From positions 1 to 57,707 of the forward strand of contig JAIOYV010000043.1 in the NCBI GenBank assembly GCA_021740905.1: 57,707 bases of DNA, written 5' to 3'. Made by a program: the position numbers and the translations under genes. The stretch is from Bacteroidales bacterium. GTDB taxonomy: Bacteria > Bacteroidota > Bacteroidia > Bacteroidales > M50B96. This document shows positions 41,426-51,276 of this stretch, in pieces. The notes under the pieces were generated by a model, which was given only the letters and a program-made list of their open reading frames with translations, did no database searches and was not told the DNA's origin. Every line of letters starts with the position of its first letter. The first letter of the stretch is position 1.

Positions 41426-41711
41426 ACTTCGTGTCACTTGCTTCGCGTCAGTAGTTGTCATTGATAGTCAATAGGTAGACATTAAATAGTCATTAGGTTG
41501 TCATTGGTAGTCATAGGTAGTCATTAGGTTGTCATTGATAGTCCATAGGTTGCTATTAAAAGCCTTCCGGTAGCTATTTGGAGAACAATAAATGACGGCG
41601 AAGCCATTTGACGCGCGAAGCGCATTTGACGCAAAGCGAATGACGCGAAGCAATTGACGCGAAGCAATTGACGCACGAAGTGCAAATGACGCGAAGCAAA
41701 TAACGCAAAGC
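41426..41711. repeat. Array of covarying GAA/AAA-loop mini-hairpins upstream of trxB
   Basis: Eight units of 14-18 bp (41597-41711) with core TGAC-stem-loop-stem: GGC-GAA-GCC, GCGC-GAA-GCGC, GC-AAA-GC, GC-GAA-GC (x2), GCAC-GAA-GTGC, GC-GAA-GC and GC-AAA-GC. Two reverse-oriented units lie at 41426-41446 (AC-GAA-GT and GC-GAA-GC on the minus strand). Stems change in compensating pairs while the loop is nearly constant. The array ends just before the trxB ATG. Confidence 0.85.
41487..41549. repeat. Two tandem 31-32-bp units (TAGTCATTAGGTTGTCATT...)
   Basis: Units 41487-41517 and 41518-41549 differ at two positions and are made of shorter GTCATT/AGTCAT repeats. They separate the two oppositely oriented mini-hairpin groups. 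Confidence 0.8.
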
Positions 41712-41719
41712 AAAAAAAG

Positions 41720-42646
41720 ATGGACGAAATTTTTGATGTAATGATATTAGGTGCCGGGGCAGCAGGACTGACTGCCGGCATCTATTCTTCGAGGGCGAAG
41801 TTAAACACCTTGATCCTGAACGAAGGCGTAGTGGGTGGTCAGATGATCCTCACCGAGGAGATTGCAAACTACCCGGGTATTGAAACCACTAAGGGTTACA
41901 TGGTGGCAAATACCATGAAAAAACAGGCAAAGGACTTTGGTTGCAAGATTAAGTCGAATGTAAAAATTAAGAGCATGGCCTTCGATGGGCCTGTTAAAAG
42001 TGTGGAGTTACAGGATGGCAGGAAATTCCAGGCAAAGTCTGTTATTCTTGCCCCGGGCGGCAGGCCACGTTCGCTCAATATTCCCGGCGAAGATAATTTC
42101 AAAGGCAAAGGGGTTTCGTACTGCGCCACTTGCGATGGCGAGTTTTTTACAGGTAAAGAATTGGTTGTTGTGGGCGGGGGAAACTCGGCCCTCGAAGAAG
42201 CCGTGGCGCTTACCAGCTATGCCACCAAAGTGACCATCGTTCATCAGTTCGATCATTTCCAAGCCTTTGAACATGCCATTCAGGAAGCCAAAAAGAATGA
42301 GAAAATTCATTTCATCATGGAATCGGAGTTGAGGGGATTTTATGGCAATGGGGTATTGCAAAAGGTGAGCATCGAACATCTTCCTACCGGGAACTTATCG
42401 GAATTGGAAGTAGGAGGTTCTTTTATTTTTGTGGGCTATCAACCCAACACCGAATCGCTGAAAGATATCGTGGCACTGAACGAAAGGAATGAAATTGTTG
42501 TAGATGGTGAAATGAAAACCAATATCCCCGGGGTATTTGCTGCCGGCGATTGCATTGTCAAAAAATACCGTCAGGTAACCACGGCGGTGGCCGATGGGAC
42601 AATTGCGGCATTAAGTGCAGCTGATTATTGTAGAAATAACAAATAA
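41720..42646 (+). CDS. trxB: Thioredoxin-disulfide reductase
   Basis: 308 residues. FAD-binding GAGAAG (11-16), redox CATC (C135-C138), NAD(P)H-binding GGGNSALEEA (about 177), and the C-terminal 'GVFAAGDCIVKKYRQVTTAVADG'. Length and motifs match bacterial TrxB. The reaction is reduction of thioredoxin by NADPH. It is 11 bp upstream of trxA and preceded by the unusual hairpin array. The start ATG follows the array directly, in an A-rich context. Confidence 0.95.
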   Translation: MDEIFDVMILGAGAAGLTAGIYSSRAKLNTLILNEGVVGGQMILTEEIANYPGIETTKGYMVANTMKKQAKDFGCKIKSNVKIKSMAFDGPVKSVELQDGRKFQAKSVILAPGGRPRSLNIPGEDNFKGKGVSYCATCDGEFFTGKELVVVGGGNSALEEAVALTSYATKVTIVHQFDHFQAFEHAIQEAKKNEKIHFIMESELRGFYGNGVLQKVSIEHLPTGNLSELEVGGSFIFVGYQPNTESLKDIVALNERNEIVVDGEMKTNIPGVFAAGDCIVKKYRQVTTAVADGTIAALSAADYCRNNK

Positions 42647-42657
42647 AAAGGAAGATT

Positions 42658-43068
42658 ATGATATGGTATATTTTTGGGGGCATTGCCCTTGTGTTTATTG
42701 TCTATGTTGCTTTTAGCTACAACAAAATGAAAAACACGGCGGACACCCCACCTAGTAAGAATATTAAGATACTGAACAACAAGAATTTTAAGACCATAAC
42801 CCGGAAGGGTTTGGTGTTGGTCGATTTTTGGGCACCCTGGTGTGGCCCTTGTAAAATGATTGCCCCGGTGTTAAATGAGATTGCAGAAAACCATTCAGAT
42901 CAGGTTACCATTGCAAAAGTTAATGTAGACCAGCAGCAGCCACTTGCACAGAGCTATAGTATCCGCAACATCCCCACCATGATCCTGTTTAAAGACGGCA
43001 AAGAGCAAAAACGGATAATGGGATTTAAAGCAATGAAGGCCTTGCTGAAAGAAATTGGGATAGGGTAA
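42658..43068 (+). CDS. trxA: Membrane-anchored thioredoxin
   Basis: 136 residues. An N-terminal TM helix (about 3-20) anchors a thioredoxin domain with WCGPC (C62, C65) and the cis-Pro in NIPTMILF. Most thioredoxins are ~105 residues and soluble; this one carries the membrane anchor. It follows trxB by 11 bp, which indicates one transcript. The orientation across the membrane (cytosolic domain fed by TrxB, or periplasmic) cannot be decided from the short N-terminus. Confidence 0.9.
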   Translation: MIWYIFGGIALVFIVYVAFSYNKMKNTADTPPSKNIKILNNKNFKTITRKGLVLVDFWAPWCGPCKMIAPVLNEIAENHSDQVTIAKVNVDQQQPLAQSYSIRNIPTMILFKDGKEQKRIMGFKAMKALLKEIGIG

Positions 43069-43126
43069 TGGCCTTTTAAAAGTTTCAATAGTAAAACCAT
43101 TATATTTGGTTACCTGTGGGGGGTTA

Positions 43127-43163
43127 AAAGGGATTTGTCAATTTTGGCAAGTCCCTTTTTATT
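43127..43163 (+). terminator. Rho-independent terminator after trxA
   Basis: Stem AAAGGGATTTG (43127-43137) with CAAGTCCCTTT (43148-43158), one G-T pair, followed by a T run. It ends the trx operon. Confidence 0.75.
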
Positions 43164-43204
43164 TTACGCTAATTTTATTTCTCCAAATACAAAGAAGCAA
43201 AAAA

Positions 43205-43233
43205 AAATCCCCATCGATAACCGATGGGGATTT
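43205..43233 (-). terminator. Terminator of the T9SS gene at 43254
   Basis: A perfect 12-bp stem AAATCCCCATCG/CGATGGGGATTT with five-base loop, followed on the minus strand by a long T tract (complement of the A run at 43199-43207). Confidence 0.88.
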
Positions 43234-43253
43234 CCTATATTGTAAATTCAAGA

Positions 43254-45413
43254 TTATAACTTACTGAATTTCTTTGTTACTACTTCGTTGTTTTTAACAA
43301 CTGAAATGATATATGAACCAGCAGCTAATCCTTCAATGTTGATTGTAGTAAAATAATCTGCTTTATCAATTGATTTAACAAGCTCTCCAACCAAATTGTA
43401 AATGTAAATGCTTGAATTCCCAGTATTATCAATATATAATAAATCCTGGGCAGGATTTGGATAAATTTTTACATCATCAATAGATGATTCTTCGATACCC
43501 ACATTACATGGTGCAGCAGTAGGTACCACGTAAATCCAAAAATATTGTTCGTTTACTACAGTACCATTATCAGCCTTAATTCTAATCCTAAATCTTTCAT
43601 TAAGTACATAATTTACAGATGAAGGGGTAACCGTAGTTTCAACTAAATACATTCCACCTCCAAGGTCAGTTAAAGTATAATCAATATCGGGATCACTAGA
43701 TTCTGCTGTCACGGTAAGTGGTAAATTTTGTGGATCTGAAAGACTAACAATATAACAATAGGTTTGGTCAATACCACAAGAATCTTTACGAGCTGATTCG
43801 AAAACAGGAGGTAAAATAGCCCCTTCGAGGTTTAATCTTATGTATGCCATCGAATTGCTGACCCAGAACCAGTCTGTGGTAAGCCTTACAACAGATTCTA
43901 ACCACAATAAGTGTGGATAATCCTCTCCTTCATCACCAAGCAATAAATCTTCACCGGTATTATAATAGAATTCAGCTCCTACGATATAATTGTTTTGACC
44001 TGTTAATACTTCAGAACCGGGATTAATAACATATTTCGGTATTGTAACCCAAGTACCAATGTCTTTTGGTTCAATTGTATACTCTTCGGTTCCAATCCAT
44101 TCTGTTTGTGTAGTACTAAATTCGCCCTGGTAAATCTGACCTTTTAAGACAGTTCCAGGAGTTGTCCTATAATCAACATAGTACGATATAGAATTTACAG
44201 TAGCAGTATTTGGCAAGTAATAGTTAACACCTATAAAATCGCCGCTCAATCCACCGCCAAATCCGTCAGGAGACATGGTTCCACCATTCCATCTTTCATA
44301 ATGATGGTCTCTGGAGAATATTTTGTTATCGGTAATTTCCCATGAAATAGTATCAACATAGTTATTGTCGGGTACTTGATCCACCTCATCAGCATAGCAT
44401 TTAGCTGCCACTTTATAAGTTTGAGAAACAGTAGGAACATAAGTGTTTGCTATGTACAATGTGGCTGTATCGTATGGCGAAAGCTGCAAAGTATCAGATG
44501 TTTCATTAAAAACTACAGTATTTGATTCATCCAATATGGTTGCTTCATAATTTACATTATGTTGTATTGCATCTCCATAATTGAGAATATATCCACCACT
44601 CACATTTTCCATTATTTGAGAAGCAGGAATCCTTGAGAAAGACCCAACAGCACCCCAATTAGAGTCGAACCAGTAATTGCGTTCATCTGCAAACTTAACA
44701 TCATTTTCAGGACCTGTCATCAATTGAACATCATCGATAGCCCAATAATAGTGAGATACACCCGATAAGGAGAATCTGATATAAACAGTCGACTGCAACG
44801 CGGCAATTGAAGTAATGTTAACAGTAAAAATTTCAGGGTTCGCACTGCTTACATTGGCAGCCACATTATTGAGAACATCCCATGATGTCCAATCCACATT
44901 ATTATTACTAACAGATACTTCCATTGTTGGAGTGGTACAGCACCATCTGAAATAATGCTCAAATTTCAACATAACAGAATGTGCTGTGTCGCAATTTATT
45001 GCAGGGCTTTGGATATAAGCATCCATGTCTTGCATAACAGAGGGGACTGGTGTATTGTAACTATCACCAGGGAGATCAATATACCCGTTTGCTGCAGAAG
45101 TTGAGGCAAATGGAAGGGTATTGGTTGAATAAAACCCGTTTAAACCAGGGTTTGTGGCATTCGTCCAAATAAAGACATTCCCCAGGGAATTGTTGTCGAC
45201 AGTAACCCAACCGGTAGGCATAGCACCAGCAAATTGCTCTGCCCAAAAAACATCGCCATAGGCTTTTGTCGTTTTGTAATCTTGCCATTCGGCTGGAGTA
45301 AAACGCTCAACTGCGGAAACTTCGCAATTCTTTTTAATAGCTTGCGCGGCCTGTTGTCCATACGAGGAGGTAAGCATAGCAAGTAAAGCAAATAGTAAAA
45401 TAAACTTTCTCAT
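43254..45413 (-). CDS. Secreted choice-of-anchor J-type protein with T9SS domain
   Basis: 719 residues. Signal peptide (MRKFILLFALLAMLTSSYG), then an N-terminal region resembling choice-of-anchor J/MAM-like jelly rolls ('FAGAMPTGWVTVDNNSLGN', 'GYIDLPGDSYN', about 60-230), Ig/CARDB-like segments, and 'IYPNPAQDLLYIDNTGNSSI' starting a type A T9SS domain (ending VTKKFSKL). No enzymatic motif is recognised; adhesion or polymer binding is typical for such architectures. A -7-like CAAATATA (45444-45451) faces the start. Confidence 0.85.
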   Translation of the reverse strand: MRKFILLFALLAMLTSSYGQQAAQAIKKNCEVSAVERFTPAEWQDYKTTKAYGDVFWAEQFAGAMPTGWVTVDNNSLGNVFIWTNATNPGLNGFYSTNTLPFASTSAANGYIDLPGDSYNTPVPSVMQDMDAYIQSPAINCDTAHSVMLKFEHYFRWCCTTPTMEVSVSNNNVDWTSWDVLNNVAANVSSANPEIFTVNITSIAALQSTVYIRFSLSGVSHYYWAIDDVQLMTGPENDVKFADERNYWFDSNWGAVGSFSRIPASQIMENVSGGYILNYGDAIQHNVNYEATILDESNTVVFNETSDTLQLSPYDTATLYIANTYVPTVSQTYKVAAKCYADEVDQVPDNNYVDTISWEITDNKIFSRDHHYERWNGGTMSPDGFGGGLSGDFIGVNYYLPNTATVNSISYYVDYRTTPGTVLKGQIYQGEFSTTQTEWIGTEEYTIEPKDIGTWVTIPKYVINPGSEVLTGQNNYIVGAEFYYNTGEDLLLGDEGEDYPHLLWLESVVRLTTDWFWVSNSMAYIRLNLEGAILPPVFESARKDSCGIDQTYCYIVSLSDPQNLPLTVTAESSDPDIDYTLTDLGGGMYLVETTVTPSSVNYVLNERFRIRIKADNGTVVNEQYFWIYVVPTAAPCNVGIEESSIDDVKIYPNPAQDLLYIDNTGNSSIYIYNLVGELVKSIDKADYFTTINIEGLAAGSYIISVVKNNEVVTKKFSKL

Positions 45414-45787
45414 AAGTAAATTCGTTTTGGATTAATATTACAGCAAATATAATATAAATTCAATCAACCGCCAGAATAATTATAATTAATTGATTTTTTA
45501 ACAGCTTTTAAATACTTGCGCTGACAACTAATTCCTCGGAAAATTGTTACGCTATGGTTTTTTAACCGAATACGGTATGTTGTTATCGGCATATTAGAAT
45601 TGTATTTGCAGAAGTTTTTCATTCCATTTATCCATCATTGTTTTTTCTAAATTGGACGCAAATGTTTAGCATTTAAGGTATTAGCCCGGGATGCCATTAC
45701 TCCAGGTTGTTGAAAGTGGATTGGAAATAGTGGAGTTGAGAATATAGGGGATTTTATCGTATGCCCAAATACTTTGCTAAATGTCTT

Positions 45788-45817
45788 TTGTAAATCGGTT
45801 GACAATAATTACTTTTG
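45788..45817 (+). promoter_or_regulatory. Promoter TTG-N19-TACTTTTG of the Crp/Fnr gene
   Basis: TTG at 45788-45790, TACTTTTG at 45810-45817, 19-bp spacer, a full match to the Bacteroidota consensus; ATG 57 bp downstream. Confidence 0.6.
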
Positions 45818-45824
45818 AATGTTT

Positions 45825-45863
45825 TAAAACATAATTATAAAACATAGTTGTAAAACATATAAT
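45825..45863 (+). repeat. Three 13-bp direct repeats TAAAACATANNNN in a 5' leader
   Basis: TAAAACATA occurs at 45825, 45838 and 45851, exact in its first nine bases, between the predicted transcription start and the ATG at 45875. A binding site for a regulator or RNA factor is possible. Confidence 0.55.
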
Positions 45864-45874
45864 TTGGCTTCAAC

Positions 45875-46576
45875 ATGGTGAATAAGGAAAAACATTGTCC
45901 GTTTTGTTTAGATAATAGGGATTCGATCTTTTATTCTCTTTCACAAAAAGAAAAGGACATCCTTCTAAAAAATCATGTTTGTTCGATCTACCGAAAAGGC
46001 GAGATAATTTACAAAGAAGGAGGGAAGCCGACTGGTTTAATATGCCTTTCAGGTGGAAAAGTAAAGATTTATAAAGAAGGCGTGGGTGGCAGGCAACAAA
46101 TTGTTCGATTGGTACGACCTGTTGGTTTTATTGGGTTCAGGGCGATGTTTGCCAATCAGAAATACAGCGGCACTGCCCTTGCTATCGAAGATTGCTCGGT
46201 TTGTGTATTGAATAAAGACAATATTATCAAAGTACTCAAAACAAATGGTAGTCTTGGATTGAAAGTAATCCAAATCCTGGCATCCGAATTAGGATATTCA
46301 AATAACCGGACCATTACCCTTACGCAGAAACATATCAGGGGACGGTTGGCAGAATCTTTACTTTTTCTGAAAGACACCTACGGTTTAGAAGACGATGGGA
46401 CTACCATGAAGGTATATCTTTCACGCGAAGACCTCGCAAGCTTGTCGAATATGACTACCTCGAATGCTATCCGCACATTGGGCCATTTTGCTACAGAAAA
46501 GGTAATTTCTATCGAAGGCCGCAAAATAAAAATTACCGATTTGAATCTTCTCGAAAGAATAAGCGAACTTGGATAA
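45875..46576 (+). CDS. Crp/Fnr-family regulator with N-terminal cysteines
   Basis: 233 residues. Barrel about 25-135 ('GEIIYKEGGKPTGLICLSGG'), HTH about 170-225 ('LSREDLASLSNMTTSNAIRT'). Cysteines near the N-terminus (KHCPFC, C8 and C11; later C32) could hold an Fe-S cluster as in Fnr, although the spacing is not the canonical one. It is transcribed from its own promoter and stands alone. The target genes cannot be read here. Confidence 0.88.
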   Translation: MVNKEKHCPFCLDNRDSIFYSLSQKEKDILLKNHVCSIYRKGEIIYKEGGKPTGLICLSGGKVKIYKEGVGGRQQIVRLVRPVGFIGFRAMFANQKYSGTALAIEDCSVCVLNKDNIIKVLKTNGSLGLKVIQILASELGYSNNRTITLTQKHIRGRLAESLLFLKDTYGLEDDGTTMKVYLSREDLASLSNMTTSNAIRTLGHFATEKVISIEGRKIKITDLNLLERISELG

Positions 46577-46749
46577 AAGTTTCGAGTTTCGGGTTTCGTG
46601 TTCATCCCCATCTATCGTCTCTCTTTCATAGCCCAATCCAGTCTCTTCCTTACCCCACCCAAAAAGAGGGCAGGAATTCTCAGGGGACAATTCGTGTTTC
46701 ATAGTATGAGTGGCCTAATTTCCCAATAAACTTAGCTAAGAAGACAAGT

Positions 46750-46770
46750 CCTTCCTTGTTTTAAGGAAGG
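46750..46770. terminator. Hairpin downstream of the E2 gene
   Basis: Eight-bp stem CCTTCCTT/AAGGAAGG with a five-base loop. It lies 77 bp after the E2 stop codon, in a stretch with TTTCCTAA microrepeats (about 46808-46840). It could terminate the sucAB transcript. Confidence 0.45.
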
Positions 46771-46846
46771 GTGGGGCTGGATGAAAAAAATGTGTTTCGA
46801 GTGTTTTTTAATTTCCCTAATTTCCTAATTTCCTAATTTCTCTAGT

Positions 46847-48106
46847 CTATATCCCTAGCAGCAAATTATCTGGATTTACACCATTATATAACATACGCTG
46901 TGGCGACTCGATAAATTCTTTCACTTTAACCAAAAAACCTACTGAATCTTTTCCATCAATTACCCTATGATCGTACGAAAGGGCTATGTACATCATGGGA
47001 CGGACCACAACCTGTCCGTTTATGGCAACAGGCCTTTCAATTATATTGTGCATCCCGAGGATTCCAGATTGGGGTGGGTTTAATATGGGAGTCGAAAGCA
47101 AAGAACCAAAAACACCCCCATTGGTAATGGTAAAAGTGCCTCCGGTTATATCGTCGAGCGAGATTCTACCGGCTCGTGCTTTTCCGGCCAACTCCATCAG
47201 TTTAGCTTCAATTTCTGCAAGGTTCATCGATTCTGCATTTCTGATAACAGGAACCATCAGCCCTTTTGGTGTTTGAACAGCTATTCCAATGTCACAGAAT
47301 TTTGGAAATACCAACTCATCCCCATCAATCATTGCATTCACACTTGGATGTAACTTCAAAGCTTCGGTGACGGCCTTTGTGAAAAACGACATGAAGCCAA
47401 GTTTTATACCATGCTTTTCGACAAATTTATTCTGATATGTTTTTCGGAGCGCCATTACAGCTGTCATATCCACCTCGTTAAATGTGGTCAACATAGCGGT
47501 TTCGTTTTTCACAGCCACCAATCGCTTGCTGAGTTTTTTCCGCAGGGAGGTCATTTTGCTTTTTTCCACATCGCGACTAGGTTCCTGAGCTGTAAACCCT
47601 TGAACATGGACTGCATCTTTGGGTAAAGATTGGATGGCTTCTATATCTGATTTACTAATTCGCCGTAGCCCATTAATTACTTCCTCCACCGAGAGGTTGC
47701 CTTCTTCCATCATTTTACGGGCAACCGGGCTAATCTTCACCTGGTCGAATGTATTGGAAGTTGGTTTTTTGCTTTCGACTGTTGGGGCACTTTCTTTTTT
47801 CGCCTCAACGGTTTTGGCAATCAGGGCATCAGCTTTAACTTCCGCAGGTTTCGATTTTACTTCACCTGCAAAGCTTGTATCGATACTGCAAGCCAGGCTA
47901 CCAACAGCAATGGTTTCGCCGACAGGGGCAACAATTTTTATTTTCCCCGATTCGGGAGCAATCAAAGGCAGGGTGGCTTTGTCCGATTCCACTTCTGCAA
48001 TTTCCTGATCCTTTTCCACAATATCGCCATCTTCGACCAACCAATTTGCGATTTCAACTTCATTGATCGATTCTCCCGGGCTGGGTATGGTAATTTCGAT
48101 AATCAT
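46847..48106 (-). CDS. sucB: 2-oxoglutarate dehydrogenase E2 (dihydrolipoyl succinyltransferase)
   Basis: 419 residues. Lipoyl domain at 1-80 with lipoyl lysine K43 ([10 protein letters not shown]), E3-binding domain about 125-160 ([14 protein letters not shown]), and the catalytic acyltransferase domain with SYDHRVIDG (H380, D384). '[20 protein letters not shown]' is typical of succinyl rather than acetyl transfer. It lies 64 bp downstream of sucA on the same strand and forms the oxoglutarate dehydrogenase complex with it; E3 is elsewhere. Confidence 0.95.
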   Translation of the reverse strand: MIIEITIPSPGESINEVEIANWLVEDGDIVEKDQEIAEVESDKATLPLIAPESGKIKIVAPVGETIAVGSLACSIDTSFAGEVKSKPAEVKADALIAKTVEAKKESAPTVESKKPTSNTFDQVKISPVARKMMEEGNLSVEEVINGLRRISKSDIEAIQSLPKDAVHVQGFTAQEPSRDVEKSKMTSLRKKLSKRLVAVKNETAMLTTFNEVDMTAVMALRKTYQNKFVEKHGIKLGFMSFFTKAVTEALKLHPSVNAMIDGDELVFPKFCDIGIAVQTPKGLMVPVIRNAESMNLAEIEAKLMELAGKARAGRISLDDITGGTFTITNGGVFGSLLSTPILNPPQSGILGMHNIIERPVAINGQVVVRPMMYIALSYDHRVIDGKDSVGFLVKVKEFIESPQRMLYNGVNPDNLLLGI

Positions 48107-48170
48107 ATCCTAAAATTTTAGTGCTGTAAGCTAATCTTTTATATTTCAATTTCAAAGTACAGAAAATGGA

Positions 48171-50996
48171 TTATTCATCCTCAAATATATAATGGTGTTG
48201 TTTCATTATTGCTTCACGCGACTTCCCAATAACACATTGCAAACCACAATAAATATTTTGACGTTCACAATCGCAACGCCGGAATACTTTATTGATGATT
48301 TCGTTCTGGCCCCGCTCGTGCAACACATGAAGCCCAACGGCAGGGCTACCACTTGCAAGGCGCGATACCGGTTCTATTTCAAATTCCAATAGGTTCTTAT
48401 GAATGAATTCCCAGGCCCCCATATTTTGTGGCTCCTCCTGTACCCAAAGCCTTAGCATGGTGTTTGGATATTTGTAGATTATCCGTTCAACTTCTTCTTT
48501 CGGGAAAGGGTGCAATTGCTCAATCCGTACAATGGCAATGTCTTTTACATCGTACTCCTCCTTTTTGGCAAGAAGGTCGTAGTATATTTTTCCTGAACAA
48601 AATACCAGGCGTGTTACAGTGTTCACGTCTACGTTATCATCATCTATGACCGACCTAAAGTGGCCCTCAGATAATTCAGCCACAGAAGAGACACATTTTG
48701 GATGGCGCAATAAACTTTTTGGTGTTAACAGAACGAGTGGTATTTGGAAATTTCGTTTTACCTGCCTCCGTAGCAAATGGAATAGATTACCTGGGGTGGT
48801 GCAGTTTACTACCTGCATATTGGTACCTGCACAGAGTATTAAAAATCGCTCCAGGCGTGCACTCGAATGTTCCGGGCCTTGGCCTTCGTAACCGTGGGGC
48901 AAATAAAGAACCAGGCCATTCATCAAGCCCCACTTGTCTTCTGCCGAACTAATATACTGGTCGATTATGACCTGTGCCACATTATGAAAATCGCCAAATT
49001 GGGCCTCCCAAATAGTTAAGCCTTTCGAGTGAGCTAAAGCATATCCGTATTCAAAACCCATTACACCATATTCTGATAAAAGGGAATTATAAACTTTGAA
49101 TTCCGCCTGATCGGTGCTTAGTTTTGAAAGAGGATAATATTTTTGGTCGGTATCTTCAATAATCCATGAGGCATGGCGGTGCGAGAAGGTACCTCTTTCC
49201 GAATCCTGTCCGCTAAGCCGTACCGAATGACCTTCGGTTACCAGGCTGGCATAAGCAAGTAATTCACCCATTGCCCAATCGAGACGGTTTTCTTTTACCA
49301 TATTTTCCCTGTCGGCAACCAACTTTTGAACTTTCTTGAAGATATTTACTCCTTCCGGAATATGGTTGATTTTAGAGGCTAATTCTAAGAGTTTACTTTC
49401 CTCAATGCCGGTTTCACATATTGCGTGCACATTAACCGAATCGGCATACTTGAAATCTTGCCACTCATGTTTAAGAAAACGGTACACTTTTACCTTTTCA
49501 ATTTTTTTCGAATCCTCGAATTTCGACTCAAGATGCTGGTCGTAAGCAGCATCAATTTGTTTAATTTCTTCAGCAGTATAAACGCCTGTTTTTATTAATT
49601 GGGTTGCATAAATTTCTCTAGGGGTGGGGTGTTTGGCAATTTCTTTATATAAGATTGGCTGGGTAAACCGGGGCTCGTCCCCTTCGTTGTGCCCATATTT
49701 GCGGTAACACAAAATGTCGATAAACACATCTCGATGGAAGCGCTGCCTGAATTCAATGGCCAATTCAATGACATAAGCCAATGATTCTACATCGTCTCCG
49801 TTTATATGAAAAACAGGCGATTTTATCACCTTGGCAATATCGGTGCAATACGTACTCGACCGCCCTTCGAGATAATTTGTTGTAAACCCAACTTGATTGT
49901 TGACCACCAAATGAATGGTCCCTCCGGTTTTATAGCCTTCGAGCATCGACATTTGGGCTACCTCATACACAATTCCCTGCGCTGCTATGGCGGCATCGCC
50001 GTGGATTACAATGGGTGCCACTTTATTATAATCTCCTTCGAATTTATTATTTATCCGCGCCCTCGTTATTCCCTGTATTATAGCCGAAACTGTTTCCAAG
50101 TGCGATGGATTTGGAGCCAGGTTTACCCTGACTTTTTTCCCGGTATGGGTTTCAATGGTATTCTCATAGCCCAAATGATATTTTACATCGCCTTGGGCTA
50201 TCCCTTCTTCGTAGGCTGTGCCTGTGTATTCCTTAAATATATTTTCGTAAGGCTTGCAAAGGGTATTGGCAAGCACATTCAGCCTTCCCCTATGCGACAT
50301 CCCGATATTGAATTCTTCGATGCCGTGTTCGGCACCTTTTTCAATAATCTGTCCCAGGGCTGGGATCAAACCTTCGGCCCCTTCAAGAGAAAATCGTTTT
50401 TGCCCGATGAACTTTTTATGGATGAATTTCTCAAATCCAACAGCTTGTTTCAGATGATCGTAAAAGCGTTTTTTTTCTTCGCTGGTAAAATTGGGTGTAT
50501 TGCATACCGACTCCATTTTCTTTTGAAGCCAGTTTACTATGGTCTCTTCCCTAATAAAAAGATACTCCACACCAACACTGTGGCAATAGGTACGAAACAA
50601 ATAGTCTTTAATGTTTTGGAGGCTGGTGGAGCCCAGGCCCAGTTCTGTGCCCGCATGGAAAACTTCCGTTAAGTCAGCATCGCTTAAATCGTAGTTTTCA
50701 AGGTCGAGGGTTGGGAAGTATTTTCTGCGGGTCCGGACAGGATTTGTTTTTGTAAACAAATGTCCGCGCTTTCTAACCGCATTGATATAGTTTAGGATTT
50801 TGAATTCTTTGTCGATTCTGGCCGGGATTTCAACAGCATCTATATCATAATTTTTACGCGCAAACTCGAAACCTGCAAAAAAGTTTTTCCAATCATCGCT
50901 AACCGAATCGGAATTTTGCAAGTAATTTTTATAGTATTCATCAATTGTCTCAATCTCACTGTTTCCAAGAAAAGAAAGCTTATCCATTTCAAGCAT
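48171..50996 (-). CDS. sucA: 2-oxoglutarate dehydrogenase E1 (thiamine-dependent)
   Basis: 941 residues, the usual length. Thiamine-diphosphate region 'GMSHRGRLNVLAN', 'HGDAAIAAQGIVYEV' and 'NNQVGFTT', with the C-terminal transketolase-like part containing 'ILCAGTNMQVVNCTTPGNLF' and 'LLRHPKCVSSVAEL'. It decarboxylates 2-oxoglutarate and loads succinyl onto the E2 lipoyl arm. The start could be 50996 or the ATG three codons later (MDKLSFLG). Confidence 0.96.
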   Translation of the reverse strand: MLEMDKLSFLGNSEIETIDEYYKNYLQNSDSVSDDWKNFFAGFEFARKNYDIDAVEIPARIDKEFKILNYINAVRKRGHLFTKTNPVRTRRKYFPTLDLENYDLSDADLTEVFHAGTELGLGSTSLQNIKDYLFRTYCHSVGVEYLFIREETIVNWLQKKMESVCNTPNFTSEEKKRFYDHLKQAVGFEKFIHKKFIGQKRFSLEGAEGLIPALGQIIEKGAEHGIEEFNIGMSHRGRLNVLANTLCKPYENIFKEYTGTAYEEGIAQGDVKYHLGYENTIETHTGKKVRVNLAPNPSHLETVSAIIQGITRARINNKFEGDYNKVAPIVIHGDAAIAAQGIVYEVAQMSMLEGYKTGGTIHLVVNNQVGFTTNYLEGRSSTYCTDIAKVIKSPVFHINGDDVESLAYVIELAIEFRQRFHRDVFIDILCYRKYGHNEGDEPRFTQPILYKEIAKHPTPREIYATQLIKTGVYTAEEIKQIDAAYDQHLESKFEDSKKIEKVKVYRFLKHEWQDFKYADSVNVHAICETGIEESKLLELASKINHIPEGVNIFKKVQKLVADRENMVKENRLDWAMGELLAYASLVTEGHSVRLSGQDSERGTFSHRHASWIIEDTDQKYYPLSKLSTDQAEFKVYNSLLSEYGVMGFEYGYALAHSKGLTIWEAQFGDFHNVAQVIIDQYISSAEDKWGLMNGLVLYLPHGYEGQGPEHSSARLERFLILCAGTNMQVVNCTTPGNLFHLLRRQVKRNFQIPLVLLTPKSLLRHPKCVSSVAELSEGHFRSVIDDDNVDVNTVTRLVFCSGKIYYDLLAKKEEYDVKDIAIVRIEQLHPFPKEEVERIIYKYPNTMLRLWVQEEPQNMGAWEFIHKNLLEFEIEPVSRLASGSPAVGLHVLHERGQNEIINKVFRRCDCERQNIYCGLQCVIGKSREAIMKQHHYIFEDE

Positions 50997-51276
50997 TTTT
51001 ATTTGAGTATTAGGATGCCAAAATTAGGATTTTTTCCCTTTCCCTGAAAATCAAAATTCTGCAATTTTTGGGGCTTTATTTTTCGACCATAATTCAATTA
51101 TGAAAGACTTTAGAAACGTTTCGCAAACCTGCAATTAGATAAAGATTCAAAATAAATCCCGTAAAACTGCATCTCTTCTTTCTGCGAATCTGTGGCTGTT
51201 TTGAATATGAGCCAAACGGCCTCAGATAATCCACAGATTGTGAAATAGTTGTGGTCGGATTGAGTAAAATAAAAAT

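Larger units (their letters stand above)
45414..45874. other. 461-bp divergent intergenic region
   Basis: Holds the promoter facing the T9SS gene (CAAATATA at 45444-45451), the promoter and 13-bp repeats of the crp-like gene (45788-45863), and otherwise AT-rich sequence with no coding potential. Confidence 0.6.

Noticed and set aside
41426-41711. CRISPR array at the TGACGCGAAGC repeats
   Set aside because: Units are 14-18 bp with no unique spacers, stems vary, and no cas gene is present.
49806-50672. 288-codon plus-strand ORF inside sucA
   Set aside because: Antisense shadow of the conserved E1 sequence.
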